NCBI GenBank assembly: GCA_963810485.1
Contig: CAWENQ010000005.1
Location: 434,001-498,000, forward strand
Source: DATKFM01 sp963810485
GTDB lineage: Bacteria; Pseudomonadota; Alphaproteobacteria; Dongiales; Dongiaceae
Direction of reading: 5' to 3'
Length of the DNA stretch: 64,000 bases
Positions 53,507 through 64,000 of this stretch are shown here, piece after piece. The translations under genes and the position numbers were made by a program. The notes beneath the pieces were generated by a model, which did no database searches, had not been told where the DNA came from, and saw only the letters and a list, made by a program, of their open reading frames with translations. The first letter of the stretch is position 1; each line of letters starts with the position of its first letter.

Positions 53507-53533
53507 AAAAAAGCCAGGCCCGGTAGGGCCTGG
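53507..53533 (-). terminator. Terminator between msrP and lysR
   Basis: CCAGGCCCGGTAGGGCCTGG forms a strong hairpin with an A6 run on its plus-strand left, so on the minus strand it is a hairpin plus T6 and ends the lysR transcript; it may also slow msrP transcription. Two further hairpins follow in the 319 bp gap (GTCTGGGAGAC near 53559 and GTTCGGGC/GCCCGAAC at 53586-53606). No gene was seen there. Confidence 0.7.
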
Positions 53534-53799
53534 CAAGTTAAACAGGGAGGCTTCACGTCTGGGAGACGTAGGGTCCGAAGACCCCGTTCGGGCATCGCGC
53601 CCGAACATCGGTGGCAGCCAAGTCAGCGCTGCCGAATTCCATTGTTGCAGTGCAACACAAATCTAAGATAATCACTCCTGGCCGGGACACCAGCCTAATT
53701 CCGGCATCTCTGATATGCGCTGAGCGCATGGCCTACTAAAATTGTATGCATATATGACGGGCTTCGGGAGCCAGTCTGTGACCATTTGGTCCAGATTGG

Positions 53800-54693
53800 T
53801 TACAGATCGGCCTCGGCGACCTTGCGCAACAGGAAGTCTCGAAAGACCTGAATGCGCTTCGAGTTCCGAAGTTCCTCTGGATATACGAAATAGGCTTCCA
53901 TGCGCGGTCCTTCAACCTCCGGCAGGACCTGCACCAGTCCATGCTGCTCCTCGCCCATGAACTTGGCGAAGGTGGCGATGCCCAGGCCGCTCTGGACGGC
54001 CCGCAGGATGGCATAGACGTTGTTGACCGTGAGCGCCGGCTTGCGCGGCTGGTCCTCAGGGCCGCCGATCGTCAGCAGCCAGTTCAGCTCCGGCACCGGC
54101 GGCCGGGTTTCGTCGCCATAGACGACGAGCTTGTGGCGATCCAGATCATCGATCGTTTCGGGGACGCCGTAGCGCTGGATATAGGCCGGCGCCGCATAGA
54201 TGCAGTTTCTGATGGTCATCAGGTGGCGTTGCACCAGCTCCGACTGCCGCGGCGGCACCAGCCGGATCGCCACGTCGGCCTCGCGCATGCTGAGGTCCAG
54301 CTCCTTGTCGTCGAGGACAAGATCGACGGAGACATCGGGATAGATGTTGATGAATTCGCCGATGCGCGGCGCCAGCCAGAAGGAGCCGAGGCCGACCGTC
54401 GCCGTGACCTTGAGCTGGCCTTTGGGGTGGTCCTTGTTCTCCGCCAGCTGCCCTTCGACCATGGCCAGCTTGGCGAAAACCTCCCGCACTGTGCGGTAGA
54501 GCAGTTCACCCTGTTCGGTCAGGATCAGGCCGCGCGCATGGCGGTGGAACAGCGGCGCCGCGGCGCTGTCTTCGAGCGCGCCGATCTGGCGGCTGACCGC
54601 CGACTGGCTCATGCCCAAGGCGTCGCCGGCGCGGGTGAAGCTGCCAGCTTCCGCCACGGCGTGAAAGACGCGAAGCTTGTCCCAGTCCATCAT
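53800..54693 (-). CDS. LysR-family transcriptional regulator
   Basis: 297 residues. The N-terminal DNA-binding part is WDKLRVFHAVAEAGSFTRAG and GMSQSAVSRQIGALE; the sensor domain follows with GLGSFWLAPRIGEFINIYPD. The sequence around YFVYPEELRNSKRIQVFRDF at the C-terminus is typical of alphaproteobacterial LysR proteins found beside trxB. It lies 51 bp downstream of trxB on the same strand and could share its transcript. Targets unknown. Confidence 0.9.
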   Translation of the reverse strand: MMDWDKLRVFHAVAEAGSFTRAGDALGMSQSAVSRQIGALEDSAAAPLFHRHARGLILTEQGELLYRTVREVFAKLAMVEGQLAENKDHPKGQLKVTATVGLGSFWLAPRIGEFINIYPDVSVDLVLDDKELDLSMREADVAIRLVPPRQSELVQRHLMTIRNCIYAAPAYIQRYGVPETIDDLDRHKLVVYGDETRPPVPELNWLLTIGGPEDQPRKPALTVNNVYAILRAVQSGLGIATFAKFMGEEQHGLVQVLPEVEGPRMEAYFVYPEELRNSKRIQVFRDFLLRKVAEADL

Positions 54694-54744
54694 AGTTTTT
54701 CTATCGAACGACCCGCTGCCCGGCGCGGAATTCGGCCGGTGGCG

Positions 54745-55713
54745 CTATTCCGCCGCTTGAGCCGCCCGCGCCTCCTGTGCCGCCAGAAACTTTTCGGCTT
54801 CCAGCGCCCCCATGCAACCCATGCCCGCCGCCGTCACGGCCTGGCGGAAAATCTTGTCCTTCACGTCCCCGGCGGCAAACACGCCGGGAATGGCCGTCGC
54901 CGTGCTGTCGGGCCGCGTGATGATGTAGCCTTCATTGTCCAACTCGAGCTGGCCGCGGAACAACTCGGTCGCCGGCACATGGCCGATGGCGACGAACAGT
55001 CCGTCAACCTTCAACGCGCTTTCCTTGCCGGTCTTGACGTTGCGGATCTTGATTCCGGTCACGCCCGGCGGCTGGTCGGTGCCAAGCACTTCGGTGACCG
55101 TATTGTCCCAGATCACTTCGATCTTCGGATTCTTGAACAGCCGGTCCTGCATGATCTTCTCGGCGCGCAGCGAGTTGCGCCGGTGAATCAACGTCACCTT
55201 GTCGGCGTGATGGGTGAGGTAGATCGCTTCCTCGACGGCCGTGTTGCCGCCGCCGACGATCGCGACATTCTTGCCGCGGAAGAAGAATCCATCGCAGGTC
55301 GCGCAAGCGGAGACGCCGAACCCGCGGAACTTCTGCTCGCTCGGGATCTCAAGCCAGCGCGCCTGCGCGCCGGTGCAGATGATCAGCGTCTCGCCGATGT
55401 ACACATCGCCGCCGTCGCCGACGCAGCGGAACGGGCGCCGGCTTAGATCAACCGACACGATGGTATCGGAGATTATCTGCGTGCCCACATGGGCGGCCTG
55501 GCCACGCATCTGCTCCATCAACCAGGGGCCTTGAATCACCTCGGCGAAGCCCGGATAGTTTTCCACATCGGTGGTGATGGTCATCTGGCCGCCGGCCTGC
55601 AGGCCTTCGACCAGAATCGGCTTGGCATTGGCGCGCGCGGCATAGATCGCCGCCGTGTAGCCGGCCGGGCCGGAGCCAATGATGAGGATTTTTGTATGAT
55701 GTTCCGATGGCAT
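54745..55713 (-). CDS. trxB: Thioredoxin-disulfide reductase
   Basis: A 322-residue flavoenzyme that reduces thioredoxin with NADPH. FAD motif ILIIGSGPAGYTAAIYAARA, redox pair SACATCDGFFF, NADPH motif VAIVGGGNTAVEEAIYL and the second FAD motif GVFAAGDVKDK are all present. The ATG at 55713 gives the usual N-terminus. The typical alphaproteobacterial trxB/Lrp neighbourhood is interrupted here by a 2-oxoglutarate oxygenase gene. Confidence 0.95.
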   Translation of the reverse strand: MPSEHHTKILIIGSGPAGYTAAIYAARANAKPILVEGLQAGGQMTITTDVENYPGFAEVIQGPWLMEQMRGQAAHVGTQIISDTIVSVDLSRRPFRCVGDGGDVYIGETLIICTGAQARWLEIPSEQKFRGFGVSACATCDGFFFRGKNVAIVGGGNTAVEEAIYLTHHADKVTLIHRRNSLRAEKIMQDRLFKNPKIEVIWDNTVTEVLGTDQPPGVTGIKIRNVKTGKESALKVDGLFVAIGHVPATELFRGQLELDNEGYIITRPDSTATAIPGVFAAGDVKDKIFRQAVTAAGMGCMGALEAEKFLAAQEARAAQAAE

Positions 55714-56010
55714 ATCGCCGTTTCCGCATTTCCCGCTGTCTTTAGAGGATAGTGATCGCAGCCGCAGGGGACAAGATAATGCGCCCCGAGCCGCTGTTTT
55801 GGCGGCGCGCAACGACGGAGGACGGCGCGATTCCCTGCATCCGATCAACGGCTTGGCGTAGTGGCAGAAAATTCCAACGTCGTCCCGGGCCAAACGAATC
55901 GCGACCTGCGCCGGCTCCGATCGCTGCGGCAACATGTCGGCTTCATTTGCCGGCGCGCGCGGGCAAGGGTAGCGTAGTCATGAAAATCAGTACGAATTTA
56001 GTAGTTTAGT
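55714..56010. other. Intergenic region between trxB and the 2OG oxygenase gene
   Basis: A divergent gap of 297 bp. Apart from an A/T-rich stretch (ACGAATTTAGTAGTTTAGT) just before the oxygenase start, which may hold its promoter, no repeat, operator or small gene was recognised. Confidence 0.45.
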
Positions 56011-56727
56011 ATGCAGTTCATCGACGAATCGATGATGGATGGTCTGAGCGCCACGGCGTTTCAGGCCACCAAGCCCTACCCCTGGCTCAACCCGAAAGGC
56101 TTTTTGCAGGCCGATGCCTATCGGCGGCTGGTTGACACCTTGCCGCCGGCTGGAATCTTCAACCAGCGATTCGGCGAGAAGCGGAAATACGGGCAGCAGA
56201 GCCATGACCGGTTCTCGCTGGACTACGCGCCGGAGCTGCCGCTGGCCCCCGCCTGGCATGCGTTCGTCGCCGAGCTGCAGAGCGAGCGTTACCTGGAATT
56301 CGTCCGCCGCATGTTCGGCCGCCGGGCGATTCGCCTGCTGTTCCACTGGCATTATACGCCGAACGGCTGCTCGGTGTCGCCGCACTGCGACGCCAAGCGA
56401 AAGCTGGGTTCGCATATCTTCTACATGAACACCGACAGCGAGTGGCAGCCCGACTGGGGCGGCGAGACTTTGATCCTCGATGACAACGGCCGCTTCGGCG
56501 CCGGTTCGGCGCCGAAGTTCGAGGACTTCGACCGCGCCATGCCCTCAACGGCGGTCGGCAACTACTCTCTGCTGTTCCAGCGGCGGGAGCGATCCTGGCA
56601 CGGGGTGAAGGAGATCACTTGCCCGCCGGAAGCGCTGCGCAAGGTGTTCATCGTTGTGGTCGAGGATTGGAGCCTGCCGGCGCGGTTCCTGCGCAAGCTG
56701 AATGGCACCAAGCGCGACCGCTACTGA
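56011..56727 (+). CDS. 2-oxoglutarate/Fe(II)-dependent oxygenase
   Basis: 238 residues with a double-stranded beta-helix fold. The iron site is HCDAKRKLG (His and Asp of HxD) with the distal His in RRERSWHGVKEI; FYMNTDSEWQPDWGGETLIL is the strand before it, typical of 2OG-Fe(II) oxygenases acting on proteins or small molecules. No ribosome site is obvious before the ATG. Substrate unknown. Confidence 0.83.
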   Translation: MQFIDESMMDGLSATAFQATKPYPWLNPKGFLQADAYRRLVDTLPPAGIFNQRFGEKRKYGQQSHDRFSLDYAPELPLAPAWHAFVAELQSERYLEFVRRMFGRRAIRLLFHWHYTPNGCSVSPHCDAKRKLGSHIFYMNTDSEWQPDWGGETLILDDNGRFGAGSAPKFEDFDRAMPSTAVGNYSLLFQRRERSWHGVKEITCPPEALRKVFIVVVEDWSLPARFLRKLNGTKRDRY

Positions 56728-56855
56728 GCTGCCGCGCGCCATTCCGCGGGAACGGGGTCCGCCCTCCATTCATTACAGCAGGATATCAGCGTACCGCTTG
56801 GCGCTACGCCCGGCCGGTAATATAATTTCGCGGCACCGGCCGGAATTGGAGGAAA

Positions 56856-57335
56856 ATGATGCGGCGCGTGAAACTCGATCGCATCGATAGGCGCATCCTC
56901 AGGGAGCTGCAGGAGGATGGCCGCATGACCAATGTGGACCTTGCGGACAAGGTGGGCATCTCGGCGCCGCCCTGCCTGCGGCGGGTGCGTGCCCTGGAAG
57001 AGGGCGGCTTCATCCGCGGCTATCACGCCGACATTAACGGCGAGGCGCTGGGGTTCGGCGTCACGGTGTTCGCCCAGGTGGGGCTCAGCAGCCAGGCGGA
57101 AGCCGATCTGCGTGCCTTCGAGACGCTCGTGCAAAGCTGGCCGGAAGTGCGCGACTGCCACATGCTGGCGGGCGAGACCGACTTCCTGTTGCGCATCGTC
57201 GCCGCGGATTGGGATTCCTATCAGCGCTTCCTGACCACGCGGCTGACGGCGGCGCCCAATGTCAGCCATGTGAAGTCGGCCTTGGGAATCCGCAGCTGCA
57301 AGACCGCGCCGGGCGTTCCGATCGAATTGGAGTAA
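56856..57335 (+). CDS. Lrp/AsnC-family transcriptional regulator
   Basis: 159 residues. N-terminal helix-turn-helix LDRIDRRILRELQEDGRMTN and LADKVGISAPPCLRRVRAL; C-terminal RAM domain VTVFAQVGLSSQAEADLRAF and GETDFLLRIVAADWDSYQRF. Proteins of this type often sit beside trxB in alphaproteobacteria. GGAGGAAA lies upstream of the start. Effector and targets are unknown. Confidence 0.92.
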   Translation: MMRRVKLDRIDRRILRELQEDGRMTNVDLADKVGISAPPCLRRVRALEEGGFIRGYHADINGEALGFGVTVFAQVGLSSQAEADLRAFETLVQSWPEVRDCHMLAGETDFLLRIVAADWDSYQRFLTTRLTAAPNVSHVKSALGIRSCKTAPGVPIELE

Positions 57336-57362
57336 GCGGCCCGCGGCTGCGCGCCGGCGTGC

Positions 57363-57836
57363 CTACTTGAACGCGACGCGCACGATCTCGTATGACTTCG
57401 AGCCGTTCGGCGTGGTGACCTCGACATTGTCACCGGTGGTCTTGCCGATCAGCGCCCGCGCCAGCGGCGAGGTGATGGAGAGCCGCTTCTTATTGATGTC
57501 GGCCTCATCCGGGCCGACGATCTGATAGCTCGATTTCTCGTCGGTATCCTCGTCGACCAGCGTGACGGTCGCGCCGAACATCACCTGCTTGCCTGACAGC
57601 TTGCTGATATCGATGATCTCGGCGCGCGCGATCTTGTCCTCAAGCTCGCCGACGCGGCCTTCGATGAAGCTCTGGCGCTCGCGCGCGGCGTGGTACTCGG
57701 CGTTCTCCGAGAGATCGCCATGGTCGCGCGCTTCGGCGATCGCCTTGATCACCGCCGGGCGTTCCACATGCTTCAGGTGTTTCAATTCCTCTTCCAGCCG
57801 GTTGTAGCCTTCGGCCGTCATGGGGATCTTCGACAT
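57363..57836 (-). CDS. greA: Transcription elongation factor GreA
   Basis: 157 residues. The N-terminal coiled coil runs from MTAEGYNRLEEELKHLK to the acidic tip GDLSENAEYHAARER, and the C-terminal FKBP-like domain ends SPLARALIGKTTGD NVEV. GreA rescues backtracked RNA polymerase. The start at 57836 gives the conserved MSKIPMTAEGY; upstream in-frame codons are not conserved. It lies 89 bp downstream of carB on the same strand, the usual alphaproteobacterial carA-carB-greA order. Confidence 0.95.
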   Translation of the reverse strand: MSKIPMTAEGYNRLEEELKHLKHVERPAVIKAIAEARDHGDLSENAEYHAARERQSFIEGRVGELEDKIARAEIIDISKLSGKQVMFGATVTLVDEDTDEKSSYQIVGPDEADINKKRLSITSPLARALIGKTTGDNVEVTTPNGSKSYEIVRVAFK

Positions 57837-57925
57837 AGTTATAGTTCCTCGCCATCCGCGGACCGCCTCCATTGGCTGAACCGCGACAAAAATTTACCCG
57901 TCGGCGACGGTGGCGACCGTGCCGG

Positions 57926-61164
<3,239 letters not shown>

Positions 61165-61172
<8 letters not shown>

Positions 61173-62319
61173 TCTGTTCCATCAATTCCACGAAGCGCTG
61201 GAACAGGTAGTGGCTGTCCTGCGGGCCGGGCGAGGCTTCGGGGTGGTACTGCACCGAGAAGACCGGGCGGTCCTTCAGGCGGAAGCCTTCGTTGCTGCCG
61301 TCGAACAGGGAGACGTGAGTCACCTCGACATCCTCTGGGAGAGATTCCGGCACGACGACGAAGCCGTGGTTCTGGCTGGTGATCTCCACCTTGCCGGTCT
61401 GCAGATCCTTCACCGGATGGTTGGCGCCGCGGTGGCCGCGCGCCATCTTTTCCGTGCGGGCGCCCAGCGCGAGGCCGAGCATCTGGTGGCCGAGGCAGAT
61501 GCCGAACACCGGCGTGCCGGTGTTGATCACCTCGCGGATCATCGGCACGGCATAGACGCCGGTCGCCGCCGGATCGCCGGGACCGTTCGAGAGAAACACG
61601 CCGTCGGGCTTGTGGCGCAGCACGTCCTCCGCCGTCGCGGTCGCCGGCACCACGGTCACCGCGCAGCCGGCATCGGCGAGGCAGCGCAGGATGTTGCGCT
61701 TGGCGCCAAAATCCACGGCGACGACGCGAAATTTCGGACTCGCCTGGCGGCCGAAGCCGCGGCCGAGTTCCCAGCGCGTCTCATCCCAGGTGTAGGTCTG
61801 GCGGCAGGTCACGTCCTTGGCCAGGTCCATGCCTTCCAGGCCGGGCCAGGCCTTGGCCTCGGCGATCAGCGCATCGATATCGAACTTGCCGTCGGGGGCA
61901 TGGGAGATCACGCCCGACGGCGCGCCGCCGTCGCGGATGCGCCGCGTCAGGCGGCGCGTATCGACGCCGCTCATGCCCACGAGATTGAACTTCTTCAGCC
62001 AGCCATCCAGATGCTGCGCCGACCGCCAGTTCGAGGGCTCGGTGATTTCCGCCGAGATGACGCAGCCGCGCGCAGCCGGCTCGCCGGTTTCCCGGTCCTC
62101 GGGGTTGGCGCCGACATTGCCGATATGGGGGAAGGTGAAATTGATGATCTGCCCGGCATAGGAAGGATCGGTCATGATCTCCTGGTAGCCGGTCTGGGAG
62201 GTGTTGAAGCAGACTTCGCCCACGGCCTTGCCTGTCGCGCCCACGCCACGGCCGCGCAGGACGGTGCCATCCGCCAGCGCCAGTATGGCCGTCGTCGTGG
62301 GTTGCACAGACTGCTCCAC
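61165..62319 (-). CDS. carA: Carbamoyl-phosphate synthase small subunit
   Basis: A 384-residue glutaminase subunit that passes ammonia to CarB for arginine and pyrimidine synthesis. The N-terminal domain has LALADGTVLRGRGVGATGKA and GEVCFNTSQTGYQEIMTDPS. The class I amidotransferase triad is in PVFGICLGHQMLGLALGA (Cys) and FSVQYHPEASPGPQDS (His, Glu). The start is taken as GTG 62319 behind GGAGGG; the long upstream extension lacks family resemblance. Stop and carB start overlap by 8 bp. Confidence 0.95.
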
Positions 62320-62635
62320 CGAACCCTCCTCTCGCCGGCCGCCGGCCCGCCAGAATCCATCCGGCGGACCTTCTGAACGGTCGCGCCGCCGCCGCAGTTT
62401 TCGGGCCGCCGCTGCGGCCCACGATTTTACGCTGCAAACCCTAGGCGATGCCGGGCAAAATTGCAGCCTGTTAAGCGGAGTCTTGCGGCAGGTCAACTTG
62501 AATTGGCCCCGGTTTTCGCAATGGGGATCAAAGAGTTGAGTCGCTCCCGGAAAATTGCCTGAGCGGCGCCGATGCGCTAGGTTGCGTGTTTCCGCGACAG
62601 CCAAAATCTCCCCCTCCCGCAACCGGTGGATTGCC
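62320..62635. other. Divergent control region between carA and yqeY
   Basis: A 316 bp gap. Nothing distinct was recognised: no repeat family, small gene or riboswitch. It must contain the carAB and the yqeY-dnaG promoters. Confidence 0.45.
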
Positions 62636-63091
62636 ATGCTGCGTCAGCGCCTGAGCGACGATCTGAAAGAGTCCCTGAAAGCCAAGGACGCGCGGTCGGT
62701 CTCGACGCTGCGGCTGATTCTGTCGGCGCTGAAGGACCGGGACATCGCCGCGCGGGGCAAGGGCAACACGACCGGCGTCGCCGACGGCGAGATCGTCGAC
62801 ATGCTGCAGAAGATGGTGGCCCAGCGGCGCGACAGCATCGAGATGTACCAGAAGGGCAATCGCGCCGACCTGGTGCAGCAGGAGACGGAGGAGATCGCCG
62901 TAATCCAGCGCTACATGCCCCAGGGCCTGAGCGAGGCGGAGATGGTGGACGCCGTGGCTGCAGCCGTCACCGCCGTCGGCGCGACCACCGTCAAGGACAT
63001 GGGCAAGGTCATGGCCAAGCTGAAGGAGGAGTTCGCCGGCCGGATGGACTTCGCCAAGGCCGGCGCCCTGGTCAAACAGAAGCTGGGCTGA
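62636..63091 (+). CDS. GatB/YqeY-domain protein
   Basis: 151 residues. The YqeY family pattern is clear: LKESLKAKDARSVSTLRLIL, the central KGNRADLVQQETEEIAVIQR YMPQ segment and KDMGKVMAKLKEEFAGRMD at the C-terminus. It resembles the tRNA-binding tail of GatB, but its own function is not firmly known. It lies between carA and dnaG, a conserved alphaproteobacterial position. Start 62636 matches the family's MLRQRLSDDLK opening. Confidence 0.92.
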   Translation: MLRQRLSDDLKESLKAKDARSVSTLRLILSALKDRDIAARGKGNTTGVADGEIVDMLQKMVAQRRDSIEMYQKGNRADLVQQETEEIAVIQRYMPQGLSEAEMVDAVAAAVTAVGATTVKDMGKVMAKLKEEFAGRMDFAKAGALVKQKLG

Positions 63092-63219
63092 GCCCTATTC
63101 CGGGCTAGAATCGATGGGGTCTGCAGCATAGTCTCCCTGAATTTGCCGTCATAGGGTAGGGGCACAGTGTGTCCCGCAAAGATTGAACTGGCTCGGAAGG
63201 AACAGGGTAGCCCGACGGC

Positions 63220-64000
63220 ATGGCCATCCCCCCGCAATTCGTCGAGGAACTGAGGAACCGGCTGTCCATCAGCAGCGTGGTCGGGCGGCGCGTCCGGCTG
63301 CAGAAGCGGGGGCGGGAGCATACCGGGCTCTGCCCATTCCATAACGAGAAGACGCCGTCCTTCACGGTCAATGAGGACAAGGCCTTCTATCATTGCTTCG
63401 GTTGCGGCGCTCACGGCGACGTCGTCGGCTTCGTCATGCGCAGCGAGGGCCTGCCGTTCCCCGAAGCGGTGGAGCGGCTGGCGCGCGAGGCGGGGATGGA
63501 AGTTCCCGTCAGCTCGCCGGAGGAGCGGCGCAAGGCGGAGAAGCAGGCGACCCTCCATGGCGCGCTGGAGGCGGCCGCCAAATGGTTCGAGACGATGCTG
63601 CGCGGCAATGTCGGTCGCCCGGGCATGGAATATTTCAAGCGCCGCGGCTTGCGGGACGAAACCATCGACCGCTTTCGTCTGGGCTTCGCGCCCGATGATC
63701 GCAATGCGCTGCTGGAAGCCCTGAAGAAGCAGGGAATTTCCGACGATCTGTTGATTGAAGCCGGCTTGGCGAAGCTGCCCGACGACGGTCGCAGCGCCTT
63801 CGGCTATTTCCGCGGCCGGGTGATGTTTCCGATCACCGACCGGCGCGGCCGGGTGATCGCCTTCGGCGGCCGCATCCTCGACCAGGGCGAGCCGAAATAT
63901 CTCAACTCCCCGGAGACGCCGCTCTTCCACAAGGGCCGCGTGCTCTATGGGCTGGCGCAGGCCCAGGTGGCGGCGCGGGAGAAGTCCGAGGTCATCGTCT
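63220..64000 (+). CDS. dnaG: DNA primase (3' end cut off by window edge)
   Basis: Synthesises RNA primers at the replication fork. The first 260 codons are visible. The zinc-binding domain is HTGLCPFHNEKTPSF and AFYHCFGCGAHGD (CHC2 type), followed by the start of the RNA polymerase domain (GYFRGRVMFPITDRRGRVIA, FGGRILDQGEPKYLNSPET). Family members are about 600-650 residues. The sigma-factor gene rpoD usually follows outside this window. It lies 128 bp after yqeY. Confidence 0.95.
   Translation, partial: MAIPPQFVEELRNRLSISSVVGRRVRLQKRGREHTGLCPFHNEKTPSFTVNEDKAFYHCFGCGAHGDVVGFVMRSEGLPFPEAVERLAREAGMEVPVSSPEERRKAEKQATLHGALEAAAKWFETMLRGNVGRPGMEYFKRRGLRDETIDRFRLGFAPDDRNALLEALKKQGISDDLLIEAGLAKLPDDGRSAFGYFRGRVMFPITDRRGRVIAFGGRILDQGEPKYLNSPETPLFHKGRVLYGLAQAQVAAREKSEVIV

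Noticed and set aside
53640..53800. A tRNA or small structured RNA gene before lysR.
   Set aside because: Stems do not form a cloverleaf, and no TTCGANNC or CCA-type end was found.

Overview
The window is a GC-rich stretch of a bacterial chromosome, most likely from an alphaproteobacterium, possibly a Rhodospirillales-like or rhizobial relative. The evidence is gene content: a split proton-translocating transhydrogenase (pntAA/pntAB/pntB), a COQ9-family protein, DUF1127 and YdcH/DUF465 small proteins, a Brucella RibH2-like lumazine synthase behind an FMN riboswitch, and the greA-carB-carA / yqeY-dnaG neighbourhood. No rRNA, tRNA, CRISPR array, prophage or complete insertion sequence was recognised. 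Species cannot be assigned from the sequence alone.

Layout. 0-1.4 kb: ahpC (cut by the left edge) divergent from oxyR. 1.6-5.3 kb: a minus-strand oxidoreductase operon (DAO-type FAD enzyme, GMC flavoprotein, small partner) behind a PAS-domain gene. 5.5-10.9 kb: pntAA-pntAB-pntB, ogt, rpsU, def and a COQ9-family gene. 11.2-15.7 kb: purE-purK, FMN riboswitch plus ribH, an acetyltransferase and an FAD monooxygenase. 15.9-18.4 kb: two exported proteins. 18.5-23.5 kb: a Rieske oxygenase and TetR regulator divergent from a GntR regulator, a PhyH-type dioxygenase and a SAF-type dehydrogenase; this cluster is riddled with frameshifts. 23.5-24.2 kb: a GIY-YIG nuclease gene bracketed by two inverted copies of a dispersed palindromic repeat. 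24.2-32 kb: metabolic genes (phosphofructokinase, ubiX, kbl, amidase) with small unknown genes. 32-37.7 kb: six exported proteins without assigned function, including a tandem pair of paralogues, plus DUF1127 and LysR genes. 37.8-45.5 kb: a class III cyclase with TPRs, an alpha/beta hydrolase, a GST, a two-gene cassette with an HGG-motif protein, and a PaaK-like ligase. 45.7-53.5 kb: a small gene with an FNR/FixK-type box, an aminotransferase, a CorC-type transporter, exoD, an EF-G paralogue, dps and msrP. 53.8-64 kb: lysR, trxB, a 2OG oxygenase, an Lrp regulator, greA, carB, carA, yqeY and dnaG (cut by the right edge).

Three dispersed repeat families fill most of the long gaps. Family A is a 134-162 bp nested palindrome that starts TTGTCATCCCG and ends CGGGATGACAA (six copies). 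Family B consists of CCCCTC...GGGGAG hairpin elements (six copies plus one half). Family C carries GTAGGGGCGGGTTT hairpins (two loci). Redox and oxidative-stress genes recur (ahpC/oxyR, dps, msrP, trxB, GST).

Caution on the sequence: many genes, including the housekeeping genes carB and def, are split by single-base frameshifts. Most breaks are one extra base, often in a GGGC/GCCC run, which looks more like sequencing or assembly error than gene decay. Each broken gene is annotated as one unit with its break points.
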